DNA of 39,417 nucleotides, from positions 1-39,417 of the IMG/VR virus record IMGVR_UViG_3300046387_000300. The stretch is one strand, 5' to 3'. The number at the start of each line of letters is the position of its first letter. The stretch's first letter is position 1. The notes under the pieces were generated by a model. That model was not told the origin of the DNA, did no database searches, and worked only from the letters and a program-made list of their open reading frames with translations. The stretch is from a virus. The position numbers were made by a program, and so were the translations under genes. Shown piece after piece: positions 6,042-13,381 of this stretch.

Positions 6042-7508
6042 TTAGTATACACTCACTCCATACTTTAGAGCAAACTCTTTTGCGTCCACTTTGTCATTTA
6101 CCATAGGTTTTCCTTTGATATTTAAACTTGTGTTTAACAACATAGGGCATCCTGTGGCGCTATTCCACCGTCTTAGAAGCTCATACAAGCCCGTGTGTAG
6201 CTTCTTATTAACTACTTGGACTCTTGATGTACCATCTACGTGTGCTATTGCAGGATACTTATTTGTATCTCTACATTTGGCAGTATACTGCATGTAAGGC
6301 CCCATTGGACCATCAAACAATTGGTTAGCATGTTCTTCAAGGACAACTGGTGCAAATGGCCTAAACTTCTGTCTGTGTTTAATATCGTTGACCCTATCTT
6401 TTGTATGTTCTCCTCTTGGATCAGCAAACAAACTACGATTGCCAAGAGCCCTAGGACCGTATTCAGCACGACCGTTAGCAACTCCACAGATACCGGAGGA
6501 TAACAATGCGTTAAGTGTATTCTCAACTGGATACTTACCTTTTATATCATACCCTAAGTAAGGCGATTTAAACTCTATATGTTCGTTATAGTTTGAAAGA
6601 ACAGCACCTATTGCACTACCTGCGTCACTAGGATTAGGCATAATCCAAACATTATCAAACAATTCTTTTGCTTGGCCGTTTGCACTACAGTTTAATGCAC
6701 AGCCTCCCATTAGCACTAAGTTTTTACTTTTGCATGTATATTTGCAATACAACAGCATTTCAAGTAATGCTTGTTCATATATCAATTGCGTAGCGGCAGC
6801 AATATCATACATGTCTTGTTCAGTAGTAAGATCGGGTCTCCAACTCTTACAACCTCTATGTAAATTTTGTTTTAGTCTAACAGTTAAGTTTTTATTATTA
6901 AAATTAACGTCAATGAACTGATCCATTATATCGTGATAGAGTCTTCCTTTGTCTCCATATGCAGCCATACCCATTAAGATATATTCATCTTCGTTAGGCT
7001 TAAGACCAATACGTTGAGTCATTGCACTGTACCAAAGTCCAATGCTGTGTGGAAACTTTTGACTCCACACTTGATACATGTCATTGCCTTCTGCTTCCCA
7101 AATGGTTAGCGTTTCAAATTCTCCAATCGCATCAATGCATAAAATAGTAGCATTATCGTAACCACTGGTATAATAACCAGCAGCAGCGTGACTCCTGTGA
7201 TGGCTAGTATAATTGACAGGACAATCCACTCCATACCTATCAAGGTATTTTCGTATATTGTTGTCTCCGAAATTCCATCCTTGGCCTGCATAAAGTTGTC
7301 GTAAAGATTTTTTAATTGGGTTTTCATACCAATGTACCTCGTCGGGCTCACCATAATGGAGAGCATAGTTTATTAAATTTTTATCAAGATGGGGGTCATT
7401 CTTAACACCACTGAAACGCTCACTGTGACTCGCAAACAAAAGTTCTTTGTTCTTGAATACAGCAAGTGCCGCATCGTGACTGTTAGCTGAAATCCCCCAA
7501 CTGATCAT
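6042..7508 (-). CDS. NodU/CmcH-type carbamoyltransferase
   Basis: The protein has 488 residues. Family signatures are in order: N-terminal ISANSHDAAL, HHRSHAAAGYY at 103-113 with the conserved metal-binding histidines, the ASKHA-type IDAIGE near 125-130, GGCALNC, and the C-terminal EYGPRALGNRS and RQKFRPFAPVV blocks of the carbamoyl-transfer domain. NodU/CmcH enzymes carbamoylate a hydroxyl of a sugar or small molecule using carbamoyl phosphate and ATP. It is somewhat shorter than typical bacterial members. The gene sits between gp41 and gp61 and is coupled by ATGA to a DUF2061-like membrane gene. Its product may modify a nucleotide, a glycan or DNA. The sequence does not say which. Confidence 0.9.
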   Translation of the reverse strand: MISWGISANSHDAALAVFKNKELLFASHSERFSGVKNDPHLDKNLINYALHYGEPDEVHWYENPIKKSLRQLYAGQGWNFGDNNIRKYLDRYGVDCPVNYTSHHRSHAAAGYYTSGYDNATILCIDAIGEFETLTIWEAEGNDMYQVWSQKFPHSIGLWYSAMTQRIGLKPNEDEYILMGMAAYGDKGRLYHDIMDQFIDVNFNNKNLTVRLKQNLHRGCKSWRPDLTTEQDMYDIAAATQLIYEQALLEMLLYCKYTCKSKNLVLMGGCALNCSANGQAKELFDNVWIMPNPSDAGSAIGAVLSNYNEHIEFKSPYLGYDIKGKYPVENTLNALLSSGICGVANGRAEYGPRALGNRSLFADPRGEHTKDRVNDIKHRQKFRPFAPVVLEEHANQLFDGPMGPYMQYTAKCRDTNKYPAIAHVDGTSRVQVVNKKLHTGLYELLRRWNSATGCPMLLNTSLNIKGKPMVNDKVDAKEFALKYGVSVY

Positions 7509-7741
7509 GTGTTATATTTTTTCCATAATGAATGTAGTGCGTAAAACCACAATCCGTTTAGACTGGGTTCAACAAGTGCAACAGCACCAGCTTCCCATAT
7601 ACTTGCGTCAGTCATTATACTAACAACTGTCATTGCGATAACAAAATGTCCCATAGTGTAAATTACTGCTAGTACAACACTGTTACCTTTTAGTAGGTTT
7701 TTGATTACCTCAAATATTCCTACTTGTACTTCGTTTTTCAT
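7505..7741 (-). CDS. DUF2061-like small membrane protein
   Basis: The protein has 78 residues from the ATG at 7741, chosen because AAAGGA lies eight bases upstream. An in-frame ATG at 7762 would add seven residues. There are two hydrophobic helices (about 20-42 and 45-68), with the pattern EPSLNGLWFYALHSLWKK near the end that resembles the DUF2061 membrane family. Its stop overlaps the carbamoyltransferase start as ATGA, so expression is linked. Function of the family is not known. Confidence 0.7.
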   Translation of the reverse strand: MKNEVQVGIFEVIKNLLKGNSVVLAVIYTMGHFVIAMTVVSIMTDASIWEAGAVALVEPSLNGLWFYALHSLWKKYNT

Positions 7742-7771
7742 TTCAAGAATCCTTTCTACCATAGCGATCTC

Positions 7772-7888
7772 TTACTTGTAGATGAATGGGTCTTTTTTGT
7801 TCTTATTCATTCGCTTTAGTTTCCAAGCATAATACTTTTCAACAAGCCAGTCCCATTTATGTATGAACCAATTTTTGATACGTTTCAT
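7772..7888 (-). CDS. 38-residue basic, tryptophan-rich peptide
   Basis: The ATG at 7888 overlaps the primase stop as TAATG and the frame ends at a TAA at 7772-7774. The composition is basic and aromatic (KRIKNWFIHKWDWLVEKYYAWKLKRMNKNKK), predicted to form one amphipathic helix that could bind membrane or nucleic acid. Position and stop-start overlap are the main support. Function unknown. Confidence 0.6.
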   Translation of the reverse strand: MKRIKNWFIHKWDWLVEKYYAWKLKRMNKNKKDPFIYK

Positions 7889-8895
7889 TACGCTGTCTCC
7901 AACTTATGTTCAAAGTTATTTTTAGCAACGTTCAACTTAATAGAACCTTGCACCGCGGTCTTCATTGCATCAACTAGTACAAACAGTTTACCATAACGTT
8001 TAACTGCATCAGCAACATCTTTTACATCACTATCCCAGTTAGGAAATGCAACATGCCAATTATGCTCATCAGCTTTGTTAATGAGCTCAACACCTGCACT
8101 ATCCTGATCTGGAATAACGATTACTTCTTGACCTAAACTATTAATAATCCTTGCTTGTTGCTCGTGAATATTATTAGTAAGTAATGCAACACCACCAATA
8201 GATAGTGCATCAAACGGTCCTTCAGTTACAAATATATATTTCTGATCTTCCTTTTGTTCGTCAATGTTATAGACAAAGTGAGGGTGATGATCGGAAATAT
8301 ATTTAGGTCTGCCATCTTTAACTTTCCTAGCAGTTGATCCTACAATACTTCCTTTGTACCAAAATGGGATAATGACTCTATCTTTATATCCTTCAAGCGG
8401 TGTCCAATAAAAGTGTTTGCTAACAGGATCACAATCTCTTTCTAGTAGATACTTAACTACTTCTGCTAAACTGGCTTCTTCGTCCTCGTTGAGATCAGCT
8501 TCTAACCAATCACGTATTGCTAAAGCACCCTCTGGTAATGTTTTAGGCGTAAACGTTACTGTGCTAGAAACTTCTCTCGGAGTGTACTCTGGTGATTCAG
8601 TTTTAAGTGCTTCAAATATCATTTGATTGATATCGTCATCGTTAGCACCTAACCATCTACATAAATTCTTGAACTTGTTTGATAAAGGTCTACCTGGTTC
8701 CCAACTTGCACTGTACTTACAGTTGAAGCAATTGAATACCACACCCATATCAAATTTCAAACCGCCACGCTTACGTTTGTCCTGAGAATGACCTCGATGA
8801 GAACAACACGGTGCATTAAAACTCGTCCAACCTGAAGGACTAGTCTTGGCACGTGAAGGCACGAGTGTTCGGAATTTATCTAATACCAGAGTCAT
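7888..8895 (-). CDS. gp61: DNA primase (T4 gp61-like)
   Basis: The protein has 335 residues (T4 gp61 has 342). The N-terminal zinc-binding domain has C30/C31, H33, C56 and C59. The TOPRIM domain shows the catalytic glutamate in FVTEGPFDALS (E225) and the DxD in VIPDQDSAG (D263, D265). It makes RNA primers on the lagging strand together with gp41. The ATG lies six bases from a TATACT -10 box, so its mRNA is predicted to be leaderless. It is the first gene of a unit running through the carbamoyltransferase to gp41. Confidence 0.93.
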   Translation of the reverse strand: MTLVLDKFRTLVPSRAKTSPSGWTSFNAPCCSHRGHSQDKRKRGGLKFDMGVVFNCFNCKYSASWEPGRPLSNKFKNLCRWLGANDDDINQMIFEALKTESPEYTPREVSSTVTFTPKTLPEGALAIRDWLEADLNEDEEASLAEVVKYLLERDCDPVSKHFYWTPLEGYKDRVIIPFWYKGSIVGSTARKVKDGRPKYISDHHPHFVYNIDEQKEDQKYIFVTEGPFDALSIGGVALLTNNIHEQQARIINSLGQEVIVIPDQDSAGVELINKADEHNWHVAFPNWDSDVKDVADAVKRYGKLFVLVDAMKTAVQGSIKLNVAKNNFEHKLETA

Positions 8896-8901
8896 AGTAT
8901 T

Positions 8902-8929
8902 AGTATAGCATCTTTGCGGGTAATGTCAA
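8902..8929 (-). promoter_or_regulatory. Sigma70-type promoter for primase, leaderless spacing
   Basis: On the minus strand TTGACA (8929-8924), a 16-base spacer and TATACT (8907-8902). Six bases then separate the -10 from the ATG at 8895, placing the expected start at the A of ATG. The -35 abuts the stop codon of the preceding structural gene. Confidence 0.7.
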
Positions 8930-8930
8930 C

Positions 8931-9836
8931 CTATCTTACTAGAATTTTATCCAAAGATCCTGCGTTTTCTCGAGTTGGACAATGCTTAACTCTAAACCAA
9001 TTATACTTGCCAGTTTGGTTTTTGAATATATTACTATCTGTGCTTGTGATGTCAAACGTCTGTAAAACAAACCAACTATCTGCACTTGGAGTACCACCGT
9101 CTGCCAAACTGCCTTGTATTTCTACTGTCCCTGTATAGTTTTTAAAATAAAACTGTAAGGTATGTAAACTGCTTGGAGTTTGCATATTGGGTTTAAGATC
9201 AATTATACTACTGTAATGTAATTCATCAAACACATTATTAGAAGTATTAGTTTGATTATAATTTGGTCTTGGATTTTTGAACTGTTCTGTATCGTCTGAC
9301 ATATATGCAAGACTATCCCAGTCAATGTCCTTATTAAACTTATAAACTTCTATAGTATTGTAAGGAGTTCCTAAGACGTCACCCATAATTTCTAAGTTAC
9401 CTATTGCACCGTAGTGTGGATCAAAGTATAGCGGAGACCTTGAAGTAACTTTATAGTCGGTGGAGTCAACTGTTTGTCTTACTTCTTTAGTAATGCTATA
9501 GCTATAAAAACCTGGCTCTAGTTCTGTTAGTTCGTCTGCTGTTAGTATAACATATACTCTACCAGTTGTTAAGTCGTCTACTGAGCAGTCTTTACTAAGA
9601 ACTAAATCACTATTTTCTTTGTTTATAATATTAAACACAACTGTAGAACCAGTTATGTTGTATTTCTTTTCATCGCTGTTTCTTATCTGTAGATCAATTC
9701 TATTATCGACACTACGATAAGCCATCAGCCCTCGATTGTATACCATACGTTTTCTCTCCACTTTCCAAGTACCGTCGATGCCATTATCGTAGACATCGAG
9801 TAGATTTGGATATAAATATATTGAATGACTTTGCAT
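8931..9836 (-). CDS. Beta-rich virion protein candidate (baseplate/fibre-associated)
   Basis: The protein has 301 residues, almost entirely beta-strand in character, with an N-terminal half (strands through VVFNIINKENSD and RVYVILTADELTELEPGFYSY) that resembles the BppU-like N-terminal domain of phage baseplate proteins. The C-terminal 110 residues look like a second jelly-roll or galactose-binding-type sandwich (LQFYFKNYTGTVEIQGS...). There is no signal peptide. A late-type promoter lies exactly five bases before the ATG, as expected for a structural gene. It probably sits in the virion as an adaptor or receptor-contacting part. The exact role is inference. Confidence 0.6.
   Translation of the reverse strand: MQSHSIYLYPNLLDVYDNGIDGTWKVERKRMVYNRGLMAYRSVDNRIDLQIRNSDEKKYNITGSTVVFNIINKENSDLVLSKDCSVDDLTTGRVYVILTADELTELEPGFYSYSITKEVRQTVDSTDYKVTSRSPLYFDPHYGAIGNLEIMGDVLGTPYNTIEVYKFNKDIDWDSLAYMSDDTEQFKNPRPNYNQTNTSNNVFDELHYSSIIDLKPNMQTPSSLHTLQFYFKNYTGTVEIQGSLADGGTPSADSWFVLQTFDITSTDSNIFKNQTGKYNWFRVKHCPTRENAGSLDKILVR
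9811..9818 (+). promoter_or_regulatory. Perfect T4 late promoter element
   Basis: TATAAATA on the plus strand, expected start near 9824, giving a leader of about 47 bases to the ATG at 9871. It lies inside the 5' end of the minus-strand gene and points toward that gene's own late promoter at 9842-9849. Confidence 0.65.
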
Positions 9837-9841
9837 GTGTA

Positions 9842-9849
9842 TATTTATC
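9842..9849 (-). promoter_or_regulatory. Late-type promoter, leaderless spacing
   Basis: Minus-strand GATAAATA with five bases to the ATG at 9836. It faces the plus-strand late promoter at 9811-9818, so the two transcripts overlap at their 5' ends. Confidence 0.65.
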
Positions 9850-9870
9850 GAAATGAGAACAAACTAAAAA

Positions 9871-10245
9871 ATGAGAATAACTGACAATTTACAAGAGAAC
9901 TTTCCGTTCATAAGCGTTCTAAAACACGCCGAAAAAGAGTACGTCGGAATCATCATAAATCAAGACAATAATGTTACATCATTCTACGACTACGAAAATT
10001 TAAAATCCAAGAAAGATCAGGAGAAATTTATTGAGCTAGGCGAAGCATGGTGGTGGGAAAGTAACAGACAAATTCCTATTAATATCTTTTTATCAAATGA
10101 AATCCAACCTTTTAAGTACGCTATTAGAAACTTCACCAGCAAGGATGTCCAGGTCATACTAGGCCCTGTTACCAGTCTTAATGCTATCATTACAAAGAGG
10201 ATTAAACGTAAGTCAATTACGCTAGTTAGAAAACCTTCTAGTTAA
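9871..10245 (+). CDS. Unrecognised 124-residue protein on the opposite strand to its neighbours
   Basis: The protein has an alpha/beta character with strands EYVGIIINQDNNVTSFYDY and a WWWES aromatic patch near residue 58, then a basic C-terminus (TKRIKRKSITLVRKPSS). It is the only plus-strand gene between 2.8 kb and the right edge. A perfect TATAAATA late element lies 53 bases upstream; the ribosome site is weak. Its stop overlaps by four bases the stop of a convergent small membrane gene. Function unknown. Confidence 0.75.
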   Translation: MRITDNLQENFPFISVLKHAEKEYVGIIINQDNNVTSFYDYENLKSKKDQEKFIELGEAWWWESNRQIPINIFLSNEIQPFKYAIRNFTSKDVQVILGPVTSLNAIITKRIKRKSITLVRKPSS

Positions 10246-10367
10246 ATGATCGGAAGCATCGCCACATACATTGTGATGAACGTTCCAACCATAAGTATTG
10301 CTTCTGCGATTCGGTCACACGTATCGCCAGTACAACGAGCTCTCAACTCATTGATAAATCTTACCAC
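10242..10367 (-). CDS. 41-residue membrane peptide with GTG start
   Basis: The GTG at 10367 follows a strong AGGAG site with six-base spacing. The frame ends at a TAA overlapping the stop of the convergent gene. The N-terminal half is polar with two cysteines (ARCTGDTCDR), and the C-terminal half is one hydrophobic helix (AILMVGTFITMYVAMLPII). A TATAAATA element lies 54 bases upstream and the leader holds a hairpin GTAGAA/TTCTAC. Predicted as a small inner-membrane protein. Function unknown. Confidence 0.6.
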   Translation of the reverse strand: MVRFINELRARCTGDTCDRIAEAILMVGTFITMYVAMLPII

Positions 10368-10420
10368 CTTTTTCTCCTGAATTATTGTCGAGTAGAAGAC
10401 ATTTTCTACCCCATACGAGC

Positions 10421-10428
10421 TATTTATA
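10421..10428 (-). promoter_or_regulatory. Perfect T4 late promoter element
   Basis: Minus-strand TATAAATA upstream of the 41-residue membrane gene, lying in the 84-base gap after the 2OG oxygenase gene. Start expected near 10415. Confidence 0.6.
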
Positions 10429-10451
10429 TAAAGATATAAAAAACACTTATT

Positions 10452-10988
10452 TTATGAATAATTGAACCAACCGGTTGCAATCCACTTCTCAGATGTATGA
10501 GAAACTATACCTTTGTGCGTGTGAGTAAAGTCACTTGGCCATATAACTGACAAGCCTTTCTTTGCTTCAATTTCAAAGTCTTGGTACTTCCATGCTGTGC
10601 CACCGTCTGGTACATCATTAAGATATGTCATGTAAACTAACTGACGTGCTTCGTCACCTCTATCTCTTTCGAAGTGCCAAACTTTAAATCCGCCTCCTAC
10701 TGGATAGTGCTGTAATAAATTATGATCCTCTGTCTTAAGATACAAATGTTGTAAATTATACTTTTCAATATATTGATCATAACCCATTTGCAATTGTTGA
10801 AAGTATCGTTGTATTCTTGGATCAGTACTGCTATTGTAAAAAATTACATCTGTAGATTCTTTAATATTATGATCTACTTGGCCGCCTGCAACTCCTGCAG
10901 ATTTGTATTCATCTTTCTCGGCATGATATGCAACTAGGTCATCACATACTTGTTCGCCTACTTGAAATGTGTGAATAAAATTTTCCAT
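10452..10988 (-). CDS. 2OG-Fe(II) oxygenase (prolyl-hydroxylase-like)
   Basis: The protein has 178 residues with the double-stranded beta-helix order of phage 2OG-Fe(II) oxygenases: metal ligands in WHFERD (H105 and E107 or D109), LVYMTYLNDVPDGGTAW, and the distal histidine in FTHTHKG (H156 or H158), followed by a basic residue in SEKWIATGWF for 2-oxoglutarate. Having glutamate two residues after the first histidine rather than the usual aspartate is a variation to note. It would hydroxylate a protein or small molecule using oxygen and 2-oxoglutarate. It follows a cupin gene by a TAATG overlap. Confidence 0.85.
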   Translation of the reverse strand: MENFIHTFQVGEQVCDDLVAYHAEKDEYKSAGVAGGQVDHNIKESTDVIFYNSSTDPRIQRYFQQLQMGYDQYIEKYNLQHLYLKTEDHNLLQHYPVGGGFKVWHFERDRGDEARQLVYMTYLNDVPDGGTAWKYQDFEIEAKKGLSVIWPSDFTHTHKGIVSHTSEKWIATGWFNYS

Positions 10989-11317
10989 TAATGATTCCTT
11001 TTCCCATCAAACACACAAACAAAATATAAACCGTAATCGCCTGTGTTGTGTACTCTATGAAATACACCATCTTCAATTAATACAACATCACCTTCTTGTA
11101 CAGTAATAGTATCGTCATCTAATTGCATTTTACCTTTACCTTTAATAAAGAAGTAAACTTCTTCCTGTCCTTCGTGTTTATGTCCGCTTGTGCTTTTGTT
11201 TGCTTCTAGAAACGTACTACTTAAGATTAAGTTCTTTAGTGTCGTATTATCTTTTACAATATAACGATCGTCCTGTTTTGCAATTACACCACCGATATCA
11301 TCTATACTTACTCTCAT
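10988..11317 (-). CDS. Single-domain cupin
   Basis: The protein has 109 residues from the ATG at 11317 with GGAGG seven bases upstream. A longer frame beginning at 11455 overlaps the previous gene and lacks a ribosome site. The first cupin motif has H46, H48 and E53 (SGHKHEGQEEVYFF), the second has H87 (GVFHRVHNTG). These four residues form the usual metal site. Cupins of this size act as isomerases, epimerases or sugar-binding regulators. Between a membrane protein and an oxygenase, coupled on both sides by TAATG, its substrate is unknown. Confidence 0.85.
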   Translation of the reverse strand: MRVSIDDIGGVIAKQDDRYIVKDNTTLKNLILSSTFLEANKSTSGHKHEGQEEVYFFIKGKGKMQLDDDTITVQEGDVVLIEDGVFHRVHNTGDYGLYFVCVFDGKRNH

Positions 11318-11763
11318 TACATCCTCCAAGGTAAAATAGTCATTCCCATTAAATTGAAAACTAATTCTATTAATCCTATTGCAACTACAGCACGAACAAC
11401 TTGAAACAGTAACCATTTCCAACCTGTTAGTGACGCTTCTTTCTTGTCTAGCCATTTTCTAAATCTAGAGTTTTCAGCTTTATCTTGCATACCTGTTTTG
11501 TCTGAAATCTTTTGTGCGGCTTCTGCGGCCCACCAATTTGGCGTTAACCAATCTTTTACCATACTTGCATACTTGTGAAAAATTCTATACTGTTCTCTGT
11601 ATACCCAAAGGAAATAGATTACACCAACAACCAACGAAGTCATCATAATTATATCTACAATATAATAACAACTATCGCCAAAGCAAGTTTCGTATGCAAA
11701 ACCAAATTGCCACATAAGCAACCAAGGTAACGCTAATCCAAACCATGCTATTACGTGTTTCAT
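11317..11763 (-). CDS. Membrane protein, three predicted helices
   Basis: The protein has 148 residues from the ATG at 11763, which overlaps the stop of a tiny lipoprotein as ATGA. A longer frame beginning at 11841 would run across that lipoprotein gene. Hydrophobic segments lie at about 3-22, 36-57 and 119-142. Between the second and third is a soluble region of about 60 residues with WWAAEAAQKISDKTG. The stop is coupled to the cupin start. Function unknown. Confidence 0.75.
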   Translation of the reverse strand: MKHVIAWFGLALPWLLMWQFGFAYETCFGDSCYYIVDIIMMTSLVVGVIYFLWVYREQYRIFHKYASMVKDWLTPNWWAAEAAQKISDKTGMQDKAENSRFRKWLDKKEASLTGWKWLLFQVVRAVVAIGLIELVFNLMGMTILPWRM

Positions 11764-11876
11764 TTCTTGTTTCCCTCTGCCTTTATTATTTGATTTAATA
11801 TTGTTGTCCACGGATTTAAATTTAAATCCTTTGCAGCACAACCTGATAACAGTATTAATATAATCAAATATCTCAT
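11760..11876 (-). CDS. 38-residue predicted lipoprotein
   Basis: ATG at 11876, overlapping the DnaE-like stop as ATGA, and its own TGA overlaps the next ATG. The N-terminus MRYLIILILLSGC carries a lipobox LSGC with the cysteine at residue 13, leaving a mature peptide of 26 residues. The coupling on both sides and the clear lipobox support a real gene. It could be a small o-spanin-like or immunity lipoprotein. No evidence decides. Confidence 0.7.
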   Translation of the reverse strand: MRYLIILILLSGCAAKDLNLNPWTTILNQIIKAEGNKK

Positions 11877-12439
11877 TTTTTTACTTCTGACAGCAAATTC
11901 ATCTGTACTCTAACTGCTAATGCATATGCAGTTGCATGTGACTTCTTAAAAAAGTATGCTCCGTCTGTTGGTTTTTCCCACACTTCTTGCATAATAGTAT
12001 TCCAACTTTCATCTACTAAATGGCGTTTAGCAGGTCTTATAATGGCAAGCACGGCTGCTAGTTGCTCTACACTAGTCGGCTTTAACTTGCGTAATATATC
12101 GCCGTGTCCGTTAACATGGAACAATAAATCTGTAAAATCGTCATGCATTAATAGATCCCATACTGGTTCTTTATCTATTAATTCTTGCAAGTGTTCTTCG
12201 TCACGTACATCTTTGTATATACTTACATTGAGAAAGTCTAACTTAAAATAGCCTTGATCTTCTGCTTCTTTGTGCGGAACACTACATAAATTTAATTCAG
12301 CATTTACAGGAACCTCATGCATGTACACACCAGTATTATGTTTTACTAGTTTACCATCGTCAACACGACTTGCTCTGATATGCTTAAAGTGCTTCAGTGC
12401 TTTTTCTCTGTCAACAAAATCTATATCTATATCTGGCAT
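11873..12439 (-). CDS. Very short DnaE-like (Pol III alpha palm) protein
   Basis: The protein has 188 residues. It begins directly with PDIDIDF (2-8), the pattern of the first catalytic carboxylates of family C polymerase alpha subunits, and then YFKLDFLN (64-71) resembles the block holding the third catalytic aspartate. LRKLKPTSVEQLAA, IIRPAKRHL and FFKKSHATAYALA follow in the same order as DnaE finger motifs. PHP, thumb, OB-fold and beta-binding regions are all absent, against more than 1100 residues in DnaE. Whether it polymerises, edits or inhibits is unknown. ATG overlaps the preceding stop as TAATG. Confidence 0.7.
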   Translation of the reverse strand: MPDIDIDFVDREKALKHFKHIRASRVDDGKLVKHNTGVYMHEVPVNAELNLCSVPHKEAEDQGYFKLDFLNVSIYKDVRDEEHLQELIDKEPVWDLLMHDDFTDLLFHVNGHGDILRKLKPTSVEQLAAVLAIIRPAKRHLVDESWNTIMQEVWEKPTDGAYFFKKSHATAYALAVRVQMNLLSEVKK

Positions 12440-12525
12440 TACTTTGGTTCTTCGTTATTCATTTTTACTAACATATATATCGGTAGTACGTAGCATGATA
12501 GTAAAAATAAGATTGCTAAAATCAT
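12439..12525 (-). CDS. 28-residue membrane peptide
   Basis: The ATG at 12525 follows AAAGGAT, overlaps the previous stop as ATGA, and its own stop overlaps the DnaE-like ATG as TAATG. Residues 1-20 are hydrophobic with an LLSC that is a marginal lipobox. The tail is polar (KMNNEEPK). The double stop-start coupling is the main reason to call it, because it would carry translation from one real gene to the next. It may function mainly as a coupling peptide. Confidence 0.5.
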   Translation of the reverse strand: MILAILFLLSCYVLPIYMLVKMNNEEPK

Positions 12526-12701
12526 TTTATCCTTTTCCATTGCTTGTAGAGTTCAAGTGTTCCACTAGCAACGTATTCTTCTCCTGTTTCCATATCAACA
12601 ATTTTCCACTTCTCAGGACACTTTGTTATTATACTAAGGTTAGCAACTCTTTCAAGTTGTGGTACTTCTTTTCCGCTTAATAATTTTCTCTTCTTAGTCA
12701 C
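12522..12701 (-). CDS. 59-residue basic protein with GTG start
   Basis: The GTG at 12701 overlaps the previous stop as GTGA and has GAAGG upstream. The next start overlaps its TGA. The N-terminus is basic (MTKKRKLLSGKE) and the middle holds CPEKWKIVDMETGEEYVA, a small beta-hairpin-like motif, with a basic end. It is probably a small nucleic-acid- or protein-binding factor. It is not recognised. It sits between a zinc-finger protein and the DnaE-like gene. Confidence 0.6.
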   Translation of the reverse strand: MTKKRKLLSGKEVPQLERVANLSIITKCPEKWKIVDMETGEEYVASGTLELYKQWKRIK

Positions 12702-13381
12702 GATATGTTACCTTCTTTAATTACTTCTTTTACTAGTTCTACATCTGCTGGAAGTTTCTTAAATCTAATCATCCAGTACTTAGGATCTAGAACAGGCCCA
12801 ATAATATTTAATTGTTCATCTGACATGTTTTGCATCATGTCCTTGGCTGCCTTTGAATTTAATAATATCCAAGGACTAATCTTTCCTTCTTTAATATCAT
12901 GTGTTGCTCTATTTAAATTACAGTAACTAAAGTAATGATTCCATTCTGCTTCGTTGTTATCTGCCCAGTCCATCATTGTTTTAACACTACGTTGTATAGC
13001 GCCATCGGCTGGTTCTATTTTTAATAACTCTTTTATGTATGTGTCATACAATTCATCTCTACACCAATGATCTAATTTGATACCGCTCTTAACTACAAAC
13101 TCTAAAAATCTTTCTGGGTAGATAGGATTAGTATTAACCATAAAACTACCAAACTTAACAAATGCATTGTAGTATGGGCTACTAACAAATGCATCGAAAT
13201 CTTTAGGCTTTGCTGTCGGCTGATTAAATTCATAAAACTTTCTAAATGTCAATAGGCCATATTGCACATGCTTTTCGTTCTTTGCCATGTGCCTTCTTTT
13301 AGGCTCGCATACATGCACAAACAAAGTTTTCTCCTTTGCAAATGCTTTGCCGCAGTAATCACATTTATAACTTAATTGCAT
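12698..13381 (-). CDS. Protein with N-terminal zinc finger
   Basis: The protein has 227 residues. C7-x2-C10 and H23-x-C25 with the aromatic and basic spacing CDYCGKAFAKEKTLFVHVC form a C2HC variant of the C2H2 zinc finger. The remaining 200 residues are mostly helical, with a WADNNEAEWNHYF segment. The length is close to T4 gp59 (helicase loader, 217), but no gp59 motif is visible and that idea is only a guess. It overlaps the upstream gene by 17 bases and is coupled downstream by GTGA. A DNA-binding role in replication or late transcription is plausible from position. Confidence 0.65.
   Translation of the reverse strand: MQLSYKCDYCGKAFAKEKTLFVHVCEPKRRHMAKNEKHVQYGLLTFRKFYEFNQPTAKPKDFDAFVSSPYYNAFVKFGSFMVNTNPIYPERFLEFVVKSGIKLDHWCRDELYDTYIKELLKIEPADGAIQRSVKTMMDWADNNEAEWNHYFSYCNLNRATHDIKEGKISPWILLNSKAAKDMMQNMSDEQLNIIGPVLDPKYWMIRFKKLPADVELVKEVIKEGNIS

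Noticed and set aside
6245-6526. 93-residue minus-strand frame within the carbamoyltransferase gene
   Set aside because: It is in an alternative frame inside strongly conserved coding sequence.
9825-9884. 19-codon frame just after the 9811 promoter, starting ATG at its predicted +1
   Set aside because: It is out of frame with the 9871 gene, lies opposite the baseplate-like gene start, and has no further support; a leader peptide remains possible.
11317-11841. Extended start for the 148-residue membrane protein
   Set aside because: The extension covers the 38-residue lipoprotein gene in another frame; the ATG at 11763 has a ribosome site and ATGA coupling.
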